Shown: in pieces, positions 25,033 to 34,249 of the stretch
Numbering within the stretch: position 1 is the first letter of the stretch
Layout of the letters: each line of letters opens with the position of its first letter
Source of the DNA: Planctomycetota bacterium
GTDB lineage: Bacteria > Planctomycetota > Phycisphaerae > Phycisphaerales > UBA1924
Direction: 5' to 3'
DNA length: 64,000 bases
NCBI GenBank assembly: GCA_030950285.1
Contig: JAUZRR010000033.1
Location: forward strand, 1-64,000
The notes under the pieces: generated by a model
Database searches by the model: none
Seen by the model: the letters and a program-made list of their open reading frames with translations, nothing else
What the model was told of the DNA's origin: nothing
Program-made: the position numbers and the translations under genes

Positions 25033-26304
25033 ATGAGCGCCACCACCAACGGACTTTCGGTCTCAGCACGGGTCGGGTCGATCAAACCCTCGGTCACCGT
25101 TGCCTTTGGTGGCAGGGCCAAGGCGATGAAGGAGGCCGGGATCGACGTCCTGAGCTTTTCCCTCGGCGAGCCCGACTTTGACACCCCCCAGCCGATCAAA
25201 CAGGCCGCGATCGACGCCCTGCTGGCCGGGCAGACCAAGTACATGCCGACCCTCGGCGACGCCCGCACCCGGGCCGCGATCGCTGAGAAGCTCACCCGCG
25301 ACAACCACATCCCCGGCCTGACCGCCGACCACATCGCCATCTCGGCCGGGGGCAAGCACTCGCTGTTTGTCTGCTGCCACTGCCTGCTCGATCCGCCCAA
25401 GCCCGGCGAGCCCGCCCAGGAGGTCCTGCTCCCCGTGCCCTCGTGGGTGAGTTACGCCCCGATCGCCCGGCTCGCCGGGGGGCGGGTCGTCGAGCTGCCC
25501 ACCGGGCCGGAGGTTGACTTCAAGATTTCGCCCGAACAGCTCCGCGCCGCGATCACGCCCCGCTCGCGGCTGCTGATTCTCAACAGCCCCAGCAACCCCT
25601 GCGGCACGATGTACTCGCCCGCCGAGCTGCGTGCCCTGGCGGCGGTGGTTGCCGAGGCGGCCGCGACTGTCGCGCCGGGCCTCATCGTCATCTCCGACGA
25701 GATTTACGAGCGCATTGTCTACGGCGGGATCGAGCACTTCTCGATCGGGTCGGTGCCCGAGCTCGCCGACCGGGTGGTCACGCTCAACGGCATGAGCAAG
25801 GCCTACTCCATGACCGGGTGGCGGATCGGGTACGCGGCGATGCCGGGCGATTTCGGCCGCACGCTCATCAAGGCGTTCGGCACGCTGCAGGGGCAGATGA
25901 CCACCTGCATCACTTCGTTTCTCTACCCTGCGATCCGCACGGCGCTTGCCGAGTGTGACGCGGAGGTCGAGCGGATGCGCCGGGCGTTTGCCTCCAGAGC
26001 CGAGGTGATCTTCCAGCGCCTCAACGCCATCGACGGCATCCACTGCCCCAGGCCCACCGGCGCGTTCTATGTCTTTCCCGATATCTCGAAGTTCTTCGGC
26101 ACCACCTCGGGCAACGGCCGGGCGATCAACTCGGCGCTCGACTTTGCCGAGGCGTTGCTCGAGGAGGCCCGCGTCGCGCTGGTCCCCGGCGAAGACTTCG
26201 GCGGCTGCGGCGAGCGCTGCGTGCGGATCTCGTTTGCGTGCAGCGAGGAGCAGATCAACGTCGGGATGGATCGGCTCGAAGCGTTCTTGGGCAAGCTGCG
26301 GTAG
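25033..26304 (+). CDS. Class I pyridoxal-phosphate aminotransferase (aspartate aminotransferase-like)
   Basis: 423 aa from ATG 25033 (MSATTNGLSVSARVGSIKPSVTVAF). Seen: SFSLGEPDFDTP, SAGGKHSLF (phosphate-binding turn), SPSNPCGTMYSPAEL (Asn contacting PLP), VISDEIYERIVY (Asp for the pyridine nitrogen), and NGMSKAYSMTGWRIGY with Schiff-base lysine K256. The C-terminal Arg block CVRISFACSEEQI binds the substrate carboxylate. It belongs to the prokaryotic aspartate/prephenate aminotransferase (I-gamma/beta) subgroup, but substrate specificity is uncertain. It is divergent from rpsO. Confidence 0.92.
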   Translation: MSATTNGLSVSARVGSIKPSVTVAFGGRAKAMKEAGIDVLSFSLGEPDFDTPQPIKQAAIDALLAGQTKYMPTLGDARTRAAIAEKLTRDNHIPGLTADHIAISAGGKHSLFVCCHCLLDPPKPGEPAQEVLLPVPSWVSYAPIARLAGGRVVELPTGPEVDFKISPEQLRAAITPRSRLLILNSPSNPCGTMYSPAELRALAAVVAEAAATVAPGLIVISDEIYERIVYGGIEHFSIGSVPELADRVVTLNGMSKAYSMTGWRIGYAAMPGDFGRTLIKAFGTLQGQMTTCITSFLYPAIRTALAECDAEVERMRRAFASRAEVIFQRLNAIDGIHCPRPTGAFYVFPDISKFFGTTSGNGRAINSALDFAEALLEEARVALVPGEDFGGCGERCVRISFACSEEQINVGMDRLEAFLGKLR

Positions 26305-26352
26305 CGCGAGCCGGTCGGTGTCGGACCGGTGGGGCGGGTGCTGCGGGTGGTT

Positions 26353-26431
26353 GTCCCCTCGCTTGCGCGAGGGGCTCTAGTAGAAAACGCACGCACACGG
26401 AACGTCGAGCCCCTCGCGCAAGCGAGGGGAC
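26353..26431. repeat. Inverted pair of GAGCC-stem-GCAA palindromes
   Basis: 26353-26380 (minus orientation) and 26407-26431 (plus orientation) carry the same GAGCCCCTCGC-GCAA-GCGAGGGGAC element head to head, filling the gap between the aminotransferase and scpA stops. The two convergent genes may use it as a bidirectional termination or RNA-end element. Confidence 0.85.
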
Positions 26432-26473
26432 AATCGACATCGCCAAGAAAAGCCCAAGACCCGGCGCTGCCGC

Positions 26474-27313
26474 TTAGGGCTCCTGGGTTGTGGAGTCTGC
26501 TTCGTCTGGCCGGGAATCCGCGTCTTCCCGCAGCTCCAGCACGATCTCGCCTGATTCCTTCTCCTGCCTGACCCGCACTCGCCGGTTGCGCACCAGTTCG
26601 AGCAGGGCCAGGAAGAGTCCGAGCATTTCGTGCCTTGGGCGTCCCTCGAAGACCCGCCGCAGCGTGAGGGTTGCGTCGTCTTGGCCCGGGTTTGCTGCGC
26701 CGCGTCGGAGTGTGTCGAGCATGTCCTCGGCGTAGAGCTCGATGGGCGTCTCGTCGGAGATGACTTCGTGCTCGCCGAGCCGGTCGAAGTTGATGGTTTC
26801 GCAGATATTCGAGAACGCCTCGAACAAATCGCCGACCGACAGGTCTTCGATGTCCAGTTCGCGGTCTTCGGCGATGATGGCGCGGGTCAGTTCGGTGTCG
26901 TAGCCGGTGCGGCCGGAGGGATGCCGCTTGCCCCACTCCTCGAACCGTCGTTCGAGCGCGTCGGCGGCGTCTCGGAACTGCTTGTATTCGAGCAGTTGGG
27001 CGACGAGTTCGGCCAGCGGGTCGGGCTCGTCGGAATCGTTCTCGGTGTCCTGGTTTGTTTCCCGTTCGCCGGCGGCCTCGGCGCCGAGGATGCGCGACTT
27101 GATCTCGGTGAGCGTCGCGGCCATGACGAGAAACTCTCCGGCGCGGTCGATATCGACCCGTTCGATCCCGTCGAGATAGTGCATGTACTGGTCGGCGATG
27201 GTGGCGATGGGGATGTCGGTGATGTCCACCTCGGCCTTGCGGATGAGAAAGTAGAGCAGGTCGATCGGCCCCTCGAAGGCGTCCAGCCGAACGGTGTACT
27301 CGGTCGCGGTCAT
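26474..27313 (-). CDS. scpA: Segregation and condensation protein A
   Basis: The kleisin subunit that bridges SMC heads in chromosome condensation, 279 aa. Seen: the N-terminal block YTVRLDAFEGPIDLLYFLIRKAEVDITDIPIATIADQYMHYL, the middle FLVMAATLTEIKSRIL, an acidic linker (about 85-100), and a C-terminal winged-helix segment (TLRRVFEGRPRHEMLGLFLALLELVRNRRVRVRQ...GEIVL). The length is near the family norm. No scpB or smc is in the window. Confidence 0.93.
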   Translation of the reverse strand: MTATEYTVRLDAFEGPIDLLYFLIRKAEVDITDIPIATIADQYMHYLDGIERVDIDRAGEFLVMAATLTEIKSRILGAEAAGERETNQDTENDSDEPDPLAELVAQLLEYKQFRDAADALERRFEEWGKRHPSGRTGYDTELTRAIIAEDRELDIEDLSVGDLFEAFSNICETINFDRLGEHEVISDETPIELYAEDMLDTLRRGAANPGQDDATLTLRRVFEGRPRHEMLGLFLALLELVRNRRVRVRQEKESGEIVLELREDADSRPDEADSTTQEP

Positions 27314-27676
27314 CGGGAGCTCCGGGGGAAAAGGAGAGTATACGCGGAGGGGCCTCGCCCCAGAGCCGAGCCCGACGCGTCAGCGAGGCGCCTCCCGCCA
27401 TCAGAACCATGCACCACGCACCGGCGTGCCGGGCCGCGCGGCCCGTGGCTGCGCGAGGCCGGGGGCGGGGCGCAGGCCCGCCTTCCCCTGCCGCGGGACC
27501 GCTTTCCAGGCGGTGCGCACCGGGTGGAAGCCGGTCCCACCTTCCAGAACCCAAGCCCGCGCCGGCGGGTTGGGCCTTTTTCCTCGGCGCGCGGTGCCGC
27601 CGGGGGCCGCGGTCGTGCCGCCGGGGGCGGACGGCCCTTCTCCCCCCGCTCGCGCGGGGGGCTCTACCCTCTATTC
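27314..27676. other. Repeat-rich gap between scpA and kdsD
   Basis: 363 bases with no gene. It holds several short dispersed motifs: AGCCCGACGCGTCAGCGAGG (27368-27399; a sequence I recall as repeated in planctomycete genomes), a CACCGGGTGGAAGCCGGT palindrome near 27515-27540, repeated GTGCCGCCGGGGGC, and a GAGCC/GCGA palindrome at 27641-27666, 11 bp ahead of the kdsD ATG. Confidence 0.7.
27641..27666 (-). repeat. GAGCC-stem-GCGA palindrome upstream of kdsD
   Basis: On the minus strand GAGCCCCCCGC-GCGA-GCGGGGGG. The stem is all C/G and differs from the other copies by matched changes on both arms. Being 11 bp from the kdsD start, it would be in the 5' UTR on the transcript. Confidence 0.8.
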
Positions 27677-28912
27677 ATGCCCGCGACCCCCCACCAGCAA
27701 AGCCAAACCCCCGACCAGCAACGCCCCACCACCACCCGTGGCACCGGCTTCCACCCGGTGGACCCCGCAAACCCCACCAGTGGCCCCGCCACCGACGAAC
27801 TCGACTACGCCCGCGGCGTCTGCCACGCCGAGATGCGGGCGATCGGGGCCACCGCCGACCTGCTCGGCTCTCCCTTCCTTGAGGCCGTCTCCCTCATCGT
27901 CCGTTGCGCCGAGGCCGGGGGCACGGTCCTCGTCACCGGGCTGGGCAAGAGCGGCCTGATCGGGGCGAAAGTCTCCGCGACGCTCGCCTCCCTGGGCATC
28001 CCCAGCCACCCGGTCCACCCCGCCGAGGCCGCCCACGGCGACCTGGGCCGTTTCCGCTCGACCGACACCGTCATCTGCCTGAGCCGCTCGGGAGAGACCG
28101 ACGAAGTGGTCAACCTCGCGGCGATCCTGCGGCAGGACGGGCTCCCGATCATCAGCATCACGGGCGGAACCCCCACGAGCCAAGACAGCAACCCCACCAA
28201 AAAAGACAACCCCGGCCGCGCCCCCAGCAGCCTCGAACGCCTCGCGAGCGTCTCCCTCCACCTCGGCGACTTCGACGAAGCGGGCACGAGCGAAACGTCC
28301 CCGACGCAGGGAGCGACCGCCCCGACCCAGGCCCCCACCGCCTCGACCGCCGCCACACTCGCCCTCGGCGACGCCCTCGCCCTCACCGCCGCACGCCGAC
28401 GCCGCTTCACCGACGCCGACTTCGCCCGTCGCCACCCCGGAGGCACCCTCGGCGGCCTGCTCCGCCCGGTGGTCGACATCCTCCGCGTCCGAACCGGGCA
28501 CAACTGCCCGACCGTCCGCGAGACCACCCCCATCCTCGACGCCATCGCCGCCGGGGACGGTCGCCGCGCGGGGGCGGTCCTCGTCGTCGCCGCCGACGGC
28601 ACGCTCGCGGGCATCTTCACCGACGCCGACCTGCGGCGGAAACTCTCGGAACTGGGGCCGGGCGACGACCGTGCCGCCCGTGGCGGATGGATGCGCGAAC
28701 CCATCGAATCGGTCATGACCAGAAACCCCGTCTCGCTGCCCGACTCGGCTCTCGTCCGCGACGCGGTGCTCCTCACCCGCGAGCGAAGACTCGACGAAAT
28801 CCCCATCGTGGACAGCCAGGGCAGGCCGATCGGCGTCCTCGATGTCCAGGACCTCATCGCGATGCGGCTGGTCCGCGACGAAACCGACGGCCCCCAAGAC
28901 CCCCACGCCTGA
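27677..28912 (+). CDS. kdsD: Arabinose-5-phosphate isomerase (SIS plus two CBS domains)
   Basis: Predicted to convert ribulose-5-phosphate to arabinose-5-phosphate for Kdo synthesis. 411 aa from ATG 27677. The N-terminal ~35 residues are low complexity and include RGTGFHPVDPANP, encoded by a dispersed GGCACCGGCTTCCACC repeat. The SIS domain (about 60-245) has VLVTGLGKSGLIGAKVSATLASLG, HPAEAAHGDLGRF, CLSRSGETDEVV and the TADFARRHPGGTLG-type ending DADFARRHPGGTLGGLL. Two CBS domains follow (TPILDAIAAGDGRRAGAVLVV; RDAVLLTRERRLDEIPIVD). An extra ~50-residue Ser/Thr/Pro-rich insert (TSQDSNPTKK...TASTAATLA) splits the SIS domain. The LptC-like gene follows 71 bp later, as in the proteobacterial kdsD-lptC order. 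Confidence 0.88.
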   Translation: MPATPHQQSQTPDQQRPTTTRGTGFHPVDPANPTSGPATDELDYARGVCHAEMRAIGATADLLGSPFLEAVSLIVRCAEAGGTVLVTGLGKSGLIGAKVSATLASLGIPSHPVHPAEAAHGDLGRFRSTDTVICLSRSGETDEVVNLAAILRQDGLPIISITGGTPTSQDSNPTKKDNPGRAPSSLERLASVSLHLGDFDEAGTSETSPTQGATAPTQAPTASTAATLALGDALALTAARRRRFTDADFARRHPGGTLGGLLRPVVDILRVRTGHNCPTVRETTPILDAIAAGDGRRAGAVLVVAADGTLAGIFTDADLRRKLSELGPGDDRAARGGWMREPIESVMTRNPVSLPDSALVRDAVLLTRERRLDEIPIVDSQGRPIGVLDVQDLIAMRLVRDETDGPQDPHA

Positions 28913-28983
28913 CCAGCCCCCCCGCCGACCCGATCCGAACCCAGAACCCGCCCGGCAGCGAACACGGGTACCATCCCTGCGCC

Positions 28984-31900
28984 ATGCCCCCCCCGCCGCC
29001 AGCAACGCCCCGACCACCCAAGCCGCCGCGCCCGCTGAGCTTCCATCTCGCGGTCGGGGCCGCGGCCCTGTGCCTGCTCGCGGTGGGGTTCATCCTCGTC
29101 CGCGCCCTCACCACCGCCCCCGCCACCAGCCGCACCGACGCCGAAGGGGCGTTCGCCAGCGGGACCGACTCGACGCTCCTCGGACAAGACTCAGGGGCCC
29201 GGGGCCTGCAGATCCAGGTCATGGACCGCACCGACCCCAACCGCCTCTCGGCCGAGTTCCGCTCCGAGACCATCACCCCGCTGCAGGCCCAACGCTACGA
29301 AGTCACCCAGCCCCGGGCGACCTTCTACCTCGACGACGGCCGGATCGCCCACATCCGCGCCGACGGCGGCACCATGGTCATGCCCGACCGAACCCAAACC
29401 CCAGAAACCGGGACGCTCCGCGAGCACGTCGTCGTGCGGCTGTTCAACGTCCCCCACGGCGGCGGATCGCCCGACCCCGACCGAGACGAGCCCGCGATGG
29501 TCTGGACCGGCAAGTCGCTCACCTTTGACACGACCCTCGGCGAAGTTTCGACCACCGAACCCTTTGTCCTCACCTCGCCGGGGTATGAGTTCAGCGCCCA
29601 GGACGCCAAGCTGCTCATCAACCAGGCGCTCCAACGCCTCGAGCTGCTCACCGTCCGCCGGGGCGGGAGACTCGTCGCCTACGCGATCGAGGACGCCCCC
29701 GACCCAGAGCCCGAGCCGGAAACCCAACCCGCGACCGAACCCGAGCCCGACGATCCCTCAGCCAACCCCGACACCGACGGCCCCGACGCGGTGCTCAGCC
29801 CGCCCCCGCCGCCGATCGAGACGCTCTATCAGGCCGTCATGCGAGACGAGGTCCGGCTCGACCGGGCGGGGCAGTTCATCGCCAGCGATCGGCTGGATAT
29901 GTTCGCCCGGACCATCGACAACGCACTGCCCGAGGGCGCGATCACCAGCGTGGATTTCAAGCCGCCAGAACACACCGAAGAACCCCAGCCGCCCACCGAC
30001 CCCGAGAGCCCGGACGACGAGAACGCTGCCGACCAGCCGCCCGCCACCGACAGCCCATCGCGCTCGAACACCTCCGACCCCTCGGGCACCCCGCCCGCCA
30101 ACGCCGACCAGCCCGAGCTCCCCACCGCCGACGCGGTGCTGAGTTGGGCCGGCGTGCTCGAGATCCGCCCGCTGGCCTCGCCCCCGGCCGAACTCGACAC
30201 CAACGACCTGGTCGCCCGCTTCACCGCCGAACGGACCGGGGTGGTCACCTTCGCCGACCAGCCGTCCGAAGCCCACGGCCAGGCCGCGACCGTCGAGTAC
30301 GGCTTTACCACCCAGGACCTCATCCTCAGCGGACCCTCGCAAGAAAGCAGCGTCTTCCTGACCTCGCCGGCGATCGGCGAAGCCACCATGGGCCGGCTCG
30401 AACTCAACCTCGGCACCGGCAGCGGCGTCGTCCCCGGGCCCTTCAGTGTCGTCGCCGGCGACGGGGTCAGCCGCCTCGACGCCCGCGAACGCACCACGCT
30501 CCTCTTCGCCGCCCGCGACGGCCGCGTCACCGGCGAGCTGCGCGAGGCGATCTGCGAAGGAAGCGTCGTCGCGTCGGACGCTGACTCCTCGCTCAAAGCC
30601 AACTTCCTCCACGCCTACTTCGATGTCGGCGAGACCGGCGGCTCCAACCTCCGCCGCCTCATCGCCCGTGACTCGGTCCGCCTCGACGACGGGCAGGGAA
30701 ACGGCGGCACCTGCGACACCCTCGACGTCGCGTTCGCCCTCAACACCGACGAACCCACGCCGACGTCCTTCGATGCCCAGGGCCGCGCCGGCTTCCGCGA
30801 CCGCACCGCAAAGATCGACGCCGAACACCTCTACGCGACACTCCGCACCCCCGAGAACGGCAGCCTCGAAGTCGTCAAAGCCTGGGCCGACGGCGAGGTC
30901 CGCTTCCGCCGCTACACCGACCAGATCGATATCCAGGGCGAGCGGCTGTTTGCCGACCTCGACGCCGAACTCCTCGAAGTCGAGCACGAGGGAGGCATGG
31001 CGCGAGTCGCACGCGGGGCCACCATCATCGACGGCGAATCGGTCACACTCCACGGCCTCGAAGGCACCGCGATCGTCACCGGGCCGGGCCGGTTCGACCA
31101 CCGCGCAGGCAAGGGCAACACCGCCTCCCGCGTCACCGCGCACTGGACCGAGGGCATGGCGTTTGACGATGCCAGCGGCCTGCTCGAAGCTGCCGGCGAG
31201 GTCAACGCCGTCAACCGCCCCGATCCGTGGACCCGCGAGACGATCACCGCCGCCCAGCTCCGTGTGCAACTCGAACCCGCAGCCGAAGCGACCGAACCTC
31301 TCGCGGTTGATGAGGATTCCGATTCCCCGCTCGATTCACTCGGCAACGAGGACCGCGCGATCCGCACCGTCTACGCCGCGAGTGATGCGTTCCTCGGGCT
31401 GGGTGACGGGCTTGCCACGATCGAGTCCGCCCGCTTCACCGCCCCCCTGCCCGAGCCCCGTGAACCCTCTGAAGCGGTCGAGGGCGAGCCCACCGAAGCG
31501 CAATCCGAGCCTCCGCTCGAACGCGCCTTCCGGCTCAGTGGTGTCGAGATTCTCTCCGACAACCAGGCGGGCACGCTCGATGTGCCCGGCCGCGGGCGGC
31601 TCTTTCTTGCCGACCTCCGTGTCGAAGAGGCGGACACCCCCGACAGCGGAGACACACCCGAGGATGCCGCACCAGCCTCCGGCAACGACAACCAACGCGG
31701 CGCAGCCCTCTTTGACTGGGTCGGCTCGTTCCACGCCGACCGCGCGCTCGGCACCGCCGAGATGCTCGACAGCGTCCAGATGAGCCACTTCAACGCCAAC
31801 GACGGGTCCAAAGCCGTCCTCGAATCCAACCGCCTCCGCATCAACTTCGCGCCCGGAGAAAGCGACAACCCCGAAGACCTCTTCGGCGGCCTCCGCTCGG

Positions 31901-32133
31901 CGATCGCGCAGGAGAACGTCTACCTCCGCTCCGACACCCGCGAACTCAGCGCGGACATCATCGAGTACGACCCCGACGCCGGGATCGCCCGTGCGCTCGC
32001 GGAGGGGTTCGGCGTGGTCCGAATCCTCGACCGCCTCACCGGCTCACCAACGACAGCCTCGGCGATCGTCTGGAACCTGACCACCGACCGCGTGGACGTG
32101 GTCGATCCGAGCACGATTGTTATCCCACGCTGA
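28984..32133 (+). CDS. Very large LptC/OstA-like LPS-transport protein
   Basis: 1049 aa from ATG 28984 (MPPPPPATPRPPKPPRPLSFHLAVGAAALCLLAVGF). A single N-terminal membrane anchor (about 19-42) is followed by an LptC-like beta-jellyroll stretch (PRATFYLDDGRIAHIRADGGTM; GEVSTTEPFVLTSPGYEFSAQDAKLLINQALQRLELL). After an acidic/Pro linker come several more beta-rich OstA-like repeats (ARFTAERTGVVTFADQPSEAHGQAATVEYGFTTQDLILSGPSQESSVFLTSP; YATLRTPENGSLEVVKAWADGEVRF; GEVNAVNRP). LptC is normally ~190 aa, so this looks like LptC fused to multiple LptA/OstA-like units that could span the periplasm alone. Adjacent kdsD supports an LPS role. The assignment is from beta patterns and context, not close motifs. 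Confidence 0.65.
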   Translation: MPPPPPATPRPPKPPRPLSFHLAVGAAALCLLAVGFILVRALTTAPATSRTDAEGAFASGTDSTLLGQDSGARGLQIQVMDRTDPNRLSAEFRSETITPLQAQRYEVTQPRATFYLDDGRIAHIRADGGTMVMPDRTQTPETGTLREHVVVRLFNVPHGGGSPDPDRDEPAMVWTGKSLTFDTTLGEVSTTEPFVLTSPGYEFSAQDAKLLINQALQRLELLTVRRGGRLVAYAIEDAPDPEPEPETQPATEPEPDDPSANPDTDGPDAVLSPPPPPIETLYQAVMRDEVRLDRAGQFIASDRLDMFARTIDNALPEGAITSVDFKPPEHTEEPQPPTDPESPDDENAADQPPATDSPSRSNTSDPSGTPPANADQPELPTADAVLSWAGVLEIRPLASPPAELDTNDLVARFTAERTGVVTFADQPSEAHGQAATVEYGFTTQDLILSGPSQESSVFLTSPAIGEATMGRLELNLGTGSGVVPGPFSVVAGDGVSRLDARERTTLLFAARDGRVTGELREAICEGSVVASDADSSLKANFLHAYFDVGETGGSNLRRLIARDSVRLDDGQGNGGTCDTLDVAFALNTDEPTPTSFDAQGRAGFRDRTAKIDAEHLYATLRTPENGSLEVVKAWADGEVRFRRYTDQIDIQGERLFADLDAELLEVEHEGGMARVARGATIIDGESVTLHGLEGTAIVTGPGRFDHRAGKGNTASRVTAHWTEGMAFDDASGLLEAAGEVNAVNRPDPWTRETITAAQLRVQLEPAAEATEPLAVDEDSDSPLDSLGNEDRAIRTVYAASDAFLGLGDGLATIESARFTAPLPEPREPSEAVEGEPTEAQSEPPLERAFRLSGVEILSDNQAGTLDVPGRGRLFLADLRVEEADTPDSGDTPEDAAPASGNDNQRGAALFDWVGSFHADRALGTAEMLDSVQMSHFNANDGSKAVLESNRLRINFAPGESDNPEDLFGGLRSAIAQENVYLRSDTRELSADIIEYDPDAGIARALAEGFGVVRILDRLTGSPTTASAIVWNLTTDRVDVVDPSTIVIPR

Positions 32134-32160
32134 CACGTCATGATGTGAGACAACAACAAA

Positions 32161-32187
32161 ACCGCCCGGCCATGAAGACCGGGCGGT
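32161..32187. terminator. Bidirectional terminator hairpin
   Basis: ACCGCCCGG-CCATGAAGA-CCGGGCGGT has a nine-pair stem. It is 28 bp after the LptC-like stop on plus, and about 38 bp after the PEP-CTERM-like stop on minus, where it is followed by TTTTGTTGTTG. It therefore serves the convergent pair, more clearly the minus-strand gene. Confidence 0.75.
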
Positions 32188-32224
32188 CTGATTACAGATC
32201 AACAACCGATCGCAAGATCAGCGA

Positions 32225-32824
32225 TCAGGCGCGACGACGACGCACAACAACGAGGCCGCCCATCGCAAGCAGCGCCGCCCCGGCCGGCGCCGGGATGGTG
32301 TAGCCGATGTCCACGACGCCGTACTGGAAGCCGTCGAGGGTGCTGGTCGGATAGCTCTCGAACCCGTTGTTGTGGAACCGCATAGTGGTGTACTCGATGT
32401 CACCGGTCGGGTACCACTCGTCGCCGAGGTCCCACGAGAAGAAGTAGTCTGCGGTGCCGACAACGCGCATCCCGACGACGTAGGTGCCGCCGTTGGCGAG
32501 TGCGACATTGGGAATGTCGTAGTACATCCACGAGTTGCCGTGAGTCGTCGCGGCGGTGGAGGACAGCAGCGTCTGGGTGTTGCTGTCCCAAAGCTCGAGC
32601 GTCGCGGCCTGCCCGGTGGCCGGGGTACGCATTCCGATCTCCACCGCGGTGATGCCGTCGGCGTTGACGTTGAACTCGTACCCACGGAACCAGTCGGTCG
32701 GATTGTTGGTGTGGAAGCCCGAAGGATCGAGACCCTCGAGCGGGTGAATCTGGGCGGTCGCAGCCTGACCAGCCAACAGAACGGAAACCGCACAGATCGT
32801 GGCTTTGATAAGCAAACTCTTCAT
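32225..32824 (-). CDS. Secreted protein with PEP-CTERM-like sorting tail
   Basis: 199 aa from ATG 32824, chosen for AAAGGAGATCAT directly upstream. The signal peptide is MKSLLIKATICAVSVLLAGQAATAQ. The body is one beta-sandwich (FRGYEFNVNADGITAVEIGMRTPATGQAATLELWDSNTQTLL; GTYVVGMRV), resembling DUF4082-type ligand domains. The C-terminus IPAPAGAALLAMGGLVVVRRRRA combines a Pro-rich motif, a membrane helix and Arg cluster, as in PEP-CTERM proteins sorted by exosortase; PAPAG replaces the strict PEP. The start region and its upstream 220 bases are clearly AT-richer than the surroundings. Confidence 0.8.
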   Translation of the reverse strand: MKSLLIKATICAVSVLLAGQAATAQIHPLEGLDPSGFHTNNPTDWFRGYEFNVNADGITAVEIGMRTPATGQAATLELWDSNTQTLLSSTAATTHGNSWMYYDIPNVALANGGTYVVGMRVVGTADYFFSWDLGDEWYPTGDIEYTTMRFHNNGFESYPTSTLDGFQYGVVDIGYTIPAPAGAALLAMGGLVVVRRRRA

Positions 32825-33047
32825 ATGATCTCCTTTCTTCTTATGGCGCAAACATTCCCACGCGACACCGGGCGGACCGGTGGGCCCCGTAGAGATACCC
32901 AGTTTGCGACATACCAACACAGAACGCAAGGAATATTTTGTAAAATTGCTCCGATATCTCTTTTCCCGTACTAACCCGCGAGAGTCTCTCTCTATCCACA
33001 GTCTCTGTGGGCGGAGACGGACACAAGCAAATAGCGAACAAAGAGGT

Positions 33048-33617
33048 TCAGGAGGATGTTCGATCCAGCACCCGGTAGCTCTCCCGCTCGCCTCGGCCCC
33101 GCAGCGGATAGTCCTTCCGCAGCGGGTGGGCGGGGTAGTCTTCCCACGTCAGGATCCGCCGCAGGTCCGGGTGGTTGCGGAAGCGGATGCCGAACATGTC
33201 GAACACTTCGCGTTCGGTCCACTCTGCACCCGGCCAGATGTCGGTCACCGAATCAACGAACAGCGCCGGGTCGGCCTCGGTGCCGTCGGTCGGGATCGAG
33301 GGGTCGAGGAAGGTTTTGACGATCAGTCGATCGTCGCGGTCGTGGCTCAGCAGGTTGTAGACCACCGCGAATCGGCCGGGCATCTCCTGGGGATAGTGCA
33401 GATAGTCCACCGCGGTCACGTCGGAGAGGAAGTTGTACGTGCACGCGGCGTCGTCCCGCAGGAACTGCATGATCGGGTGCAGGTCGGCCGGCTCGACGAT
33501 CAGCGTCACCTGCCCGCGGAACTGTGTCGCCCGCAGGCGGCGGTCGCGGAACGCCTCCTTGACCCGTGCGAGGGCGGGGTGGTCGATCGGGGCGGTGGCG
33601 TCGGTCGGTGCTGCCAT
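33048..33617 (-). CDS. nuoC: NADH-quinone oxidoreductase subunit C, isolated
   Basis: The 30-kDa subunit of complex I, 189 aa from ATG 33617. Seen: YNFLSDVTAVDYLHYPQEMPGRFAVVYNLLS and the signature DIWPGAEWTEREVFDMFGIRFRNHPDLRRILTWEDYPAHPLRKDYPLRG, plus RESYRV at the end. Typical for the family in length and motif. No nuoA, nuoB or nuoD lies next to it, so the operon is broken up in this genome or this copy is an orphan. Confidence 0.93.
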   Translation of the reverse strand: MAAPTDATAPIDHPALARVKEAFRDRRLRATQFRGQVTLIVEPADLHPIMQFLRDDAACTYNFLSDVTAVDYLHYPQEMPGRFAVVYNLLSHDRDDRLIVKTFLDPSIPTDGTEADPALFVDSVTDIWPGAEWTEREVFDMFGIRFRNHPDLRRILTWEDYPAHPLRKDYPLRGRGERESYRVLDRTSS

Positions 33618-33920
33618 CGTGTACGGCTCCTTCCAGAGAGAGACACAGGATAGGGCAGGAAGAGGCGCAAGACTCGCCAGCCGGACGACACGAATGCCAT
33701 ACCCGGAATAGCGGCAAAAAAACTTTCGCCCGCGACCCACTACCACGAGTCGAGTCCGGGCCGTTCCGACTCCCCATCCCTTGTGGCATGCGCAAGAATG
33801 CGTAGCCCAAACACCCTCGGTGCGCAAGGTCCGCCGATGTTACAGGGTGTGCGCATCCGCGGCTGCGCGTCGATCGGTCTGGTGCACCACGACCGAGAAC
33901 CCGCCGAGGAGGACGACCCC

Positions 33921-34217
33921 GTGCAACTGCTGCTCCGCCGATCCAACCCGCAAGCCTCCTCGACGACCCCGACCATCCCGAAGACATCCCCCCCTCCGAC
34001 TGAGACCGGCGAACGCCCGCCGCTCGACAGAATCGGCCTGGTCAACGGCATCATGGCGCTCAACCCCACCGCGAGCGAGGCGTACCTCGGGTCGTTCACC
34101 GACCGCTCGCTGACGATGTACCTCGCCCACCTTGAATCGGCGGGCACACCGCGAGGCACCCGGTGGGAGCGTCCCTGCGACTCGCCCGCGATCATCGGCC
34201 GCGAATCGGCCGAGTAG
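33921..34217 (+). CDS. Small conserved-looking hypothetical protein
   Basis: 98 aa from GTG 33921, chosen because GAGGAGGACGACCCC is an excellent ribosome site; the track ORF begins earlier at 33783 without one. After a Pro/Ser/Thr-rich first third, DRIGLVNGIMALNPTASEAYLGSFTDRSLTMYLAHLESAGTPRG looks like a compact helical domain. I have seen similar short planctomycete proteins but cannot name a family. A GC hairpin (34225-34249, GCCGGGGCAT...ATGCCCGGC) follows the stop and may terminate it. Confidence 0.55.
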   Translation: MQLLLRRSNPQASSTTPTIPKTSPPPTETGERPPLDRIGLVNGIMALNPTASEAYLGSFTDRSLTMYLAHLESAGTPRGTRWERPCDSPAIIGRESAE

Positions 34218-34224
34218 AGCCCGC

Positions 34225-34249
34225 GCCGGGGCATACTCGAATGCCCGGC
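34225..34249 (+). terminator. Hairpin after the 98-aa gene
   Basis: GCCGGGGCAT-ACTCGA-ATGCCCGGC pairs nine bases with one bulged G, just after the stop at 34217. No T-run follows. Confidence 0.4.

Noticed and set aside
27904-28983. Arg/Pro-rich N-terminal extension of the LptC-like ORF
   Set aside because: It overlaps kdsD in another frame; the membrane anchor and ATG 28984 define the start.
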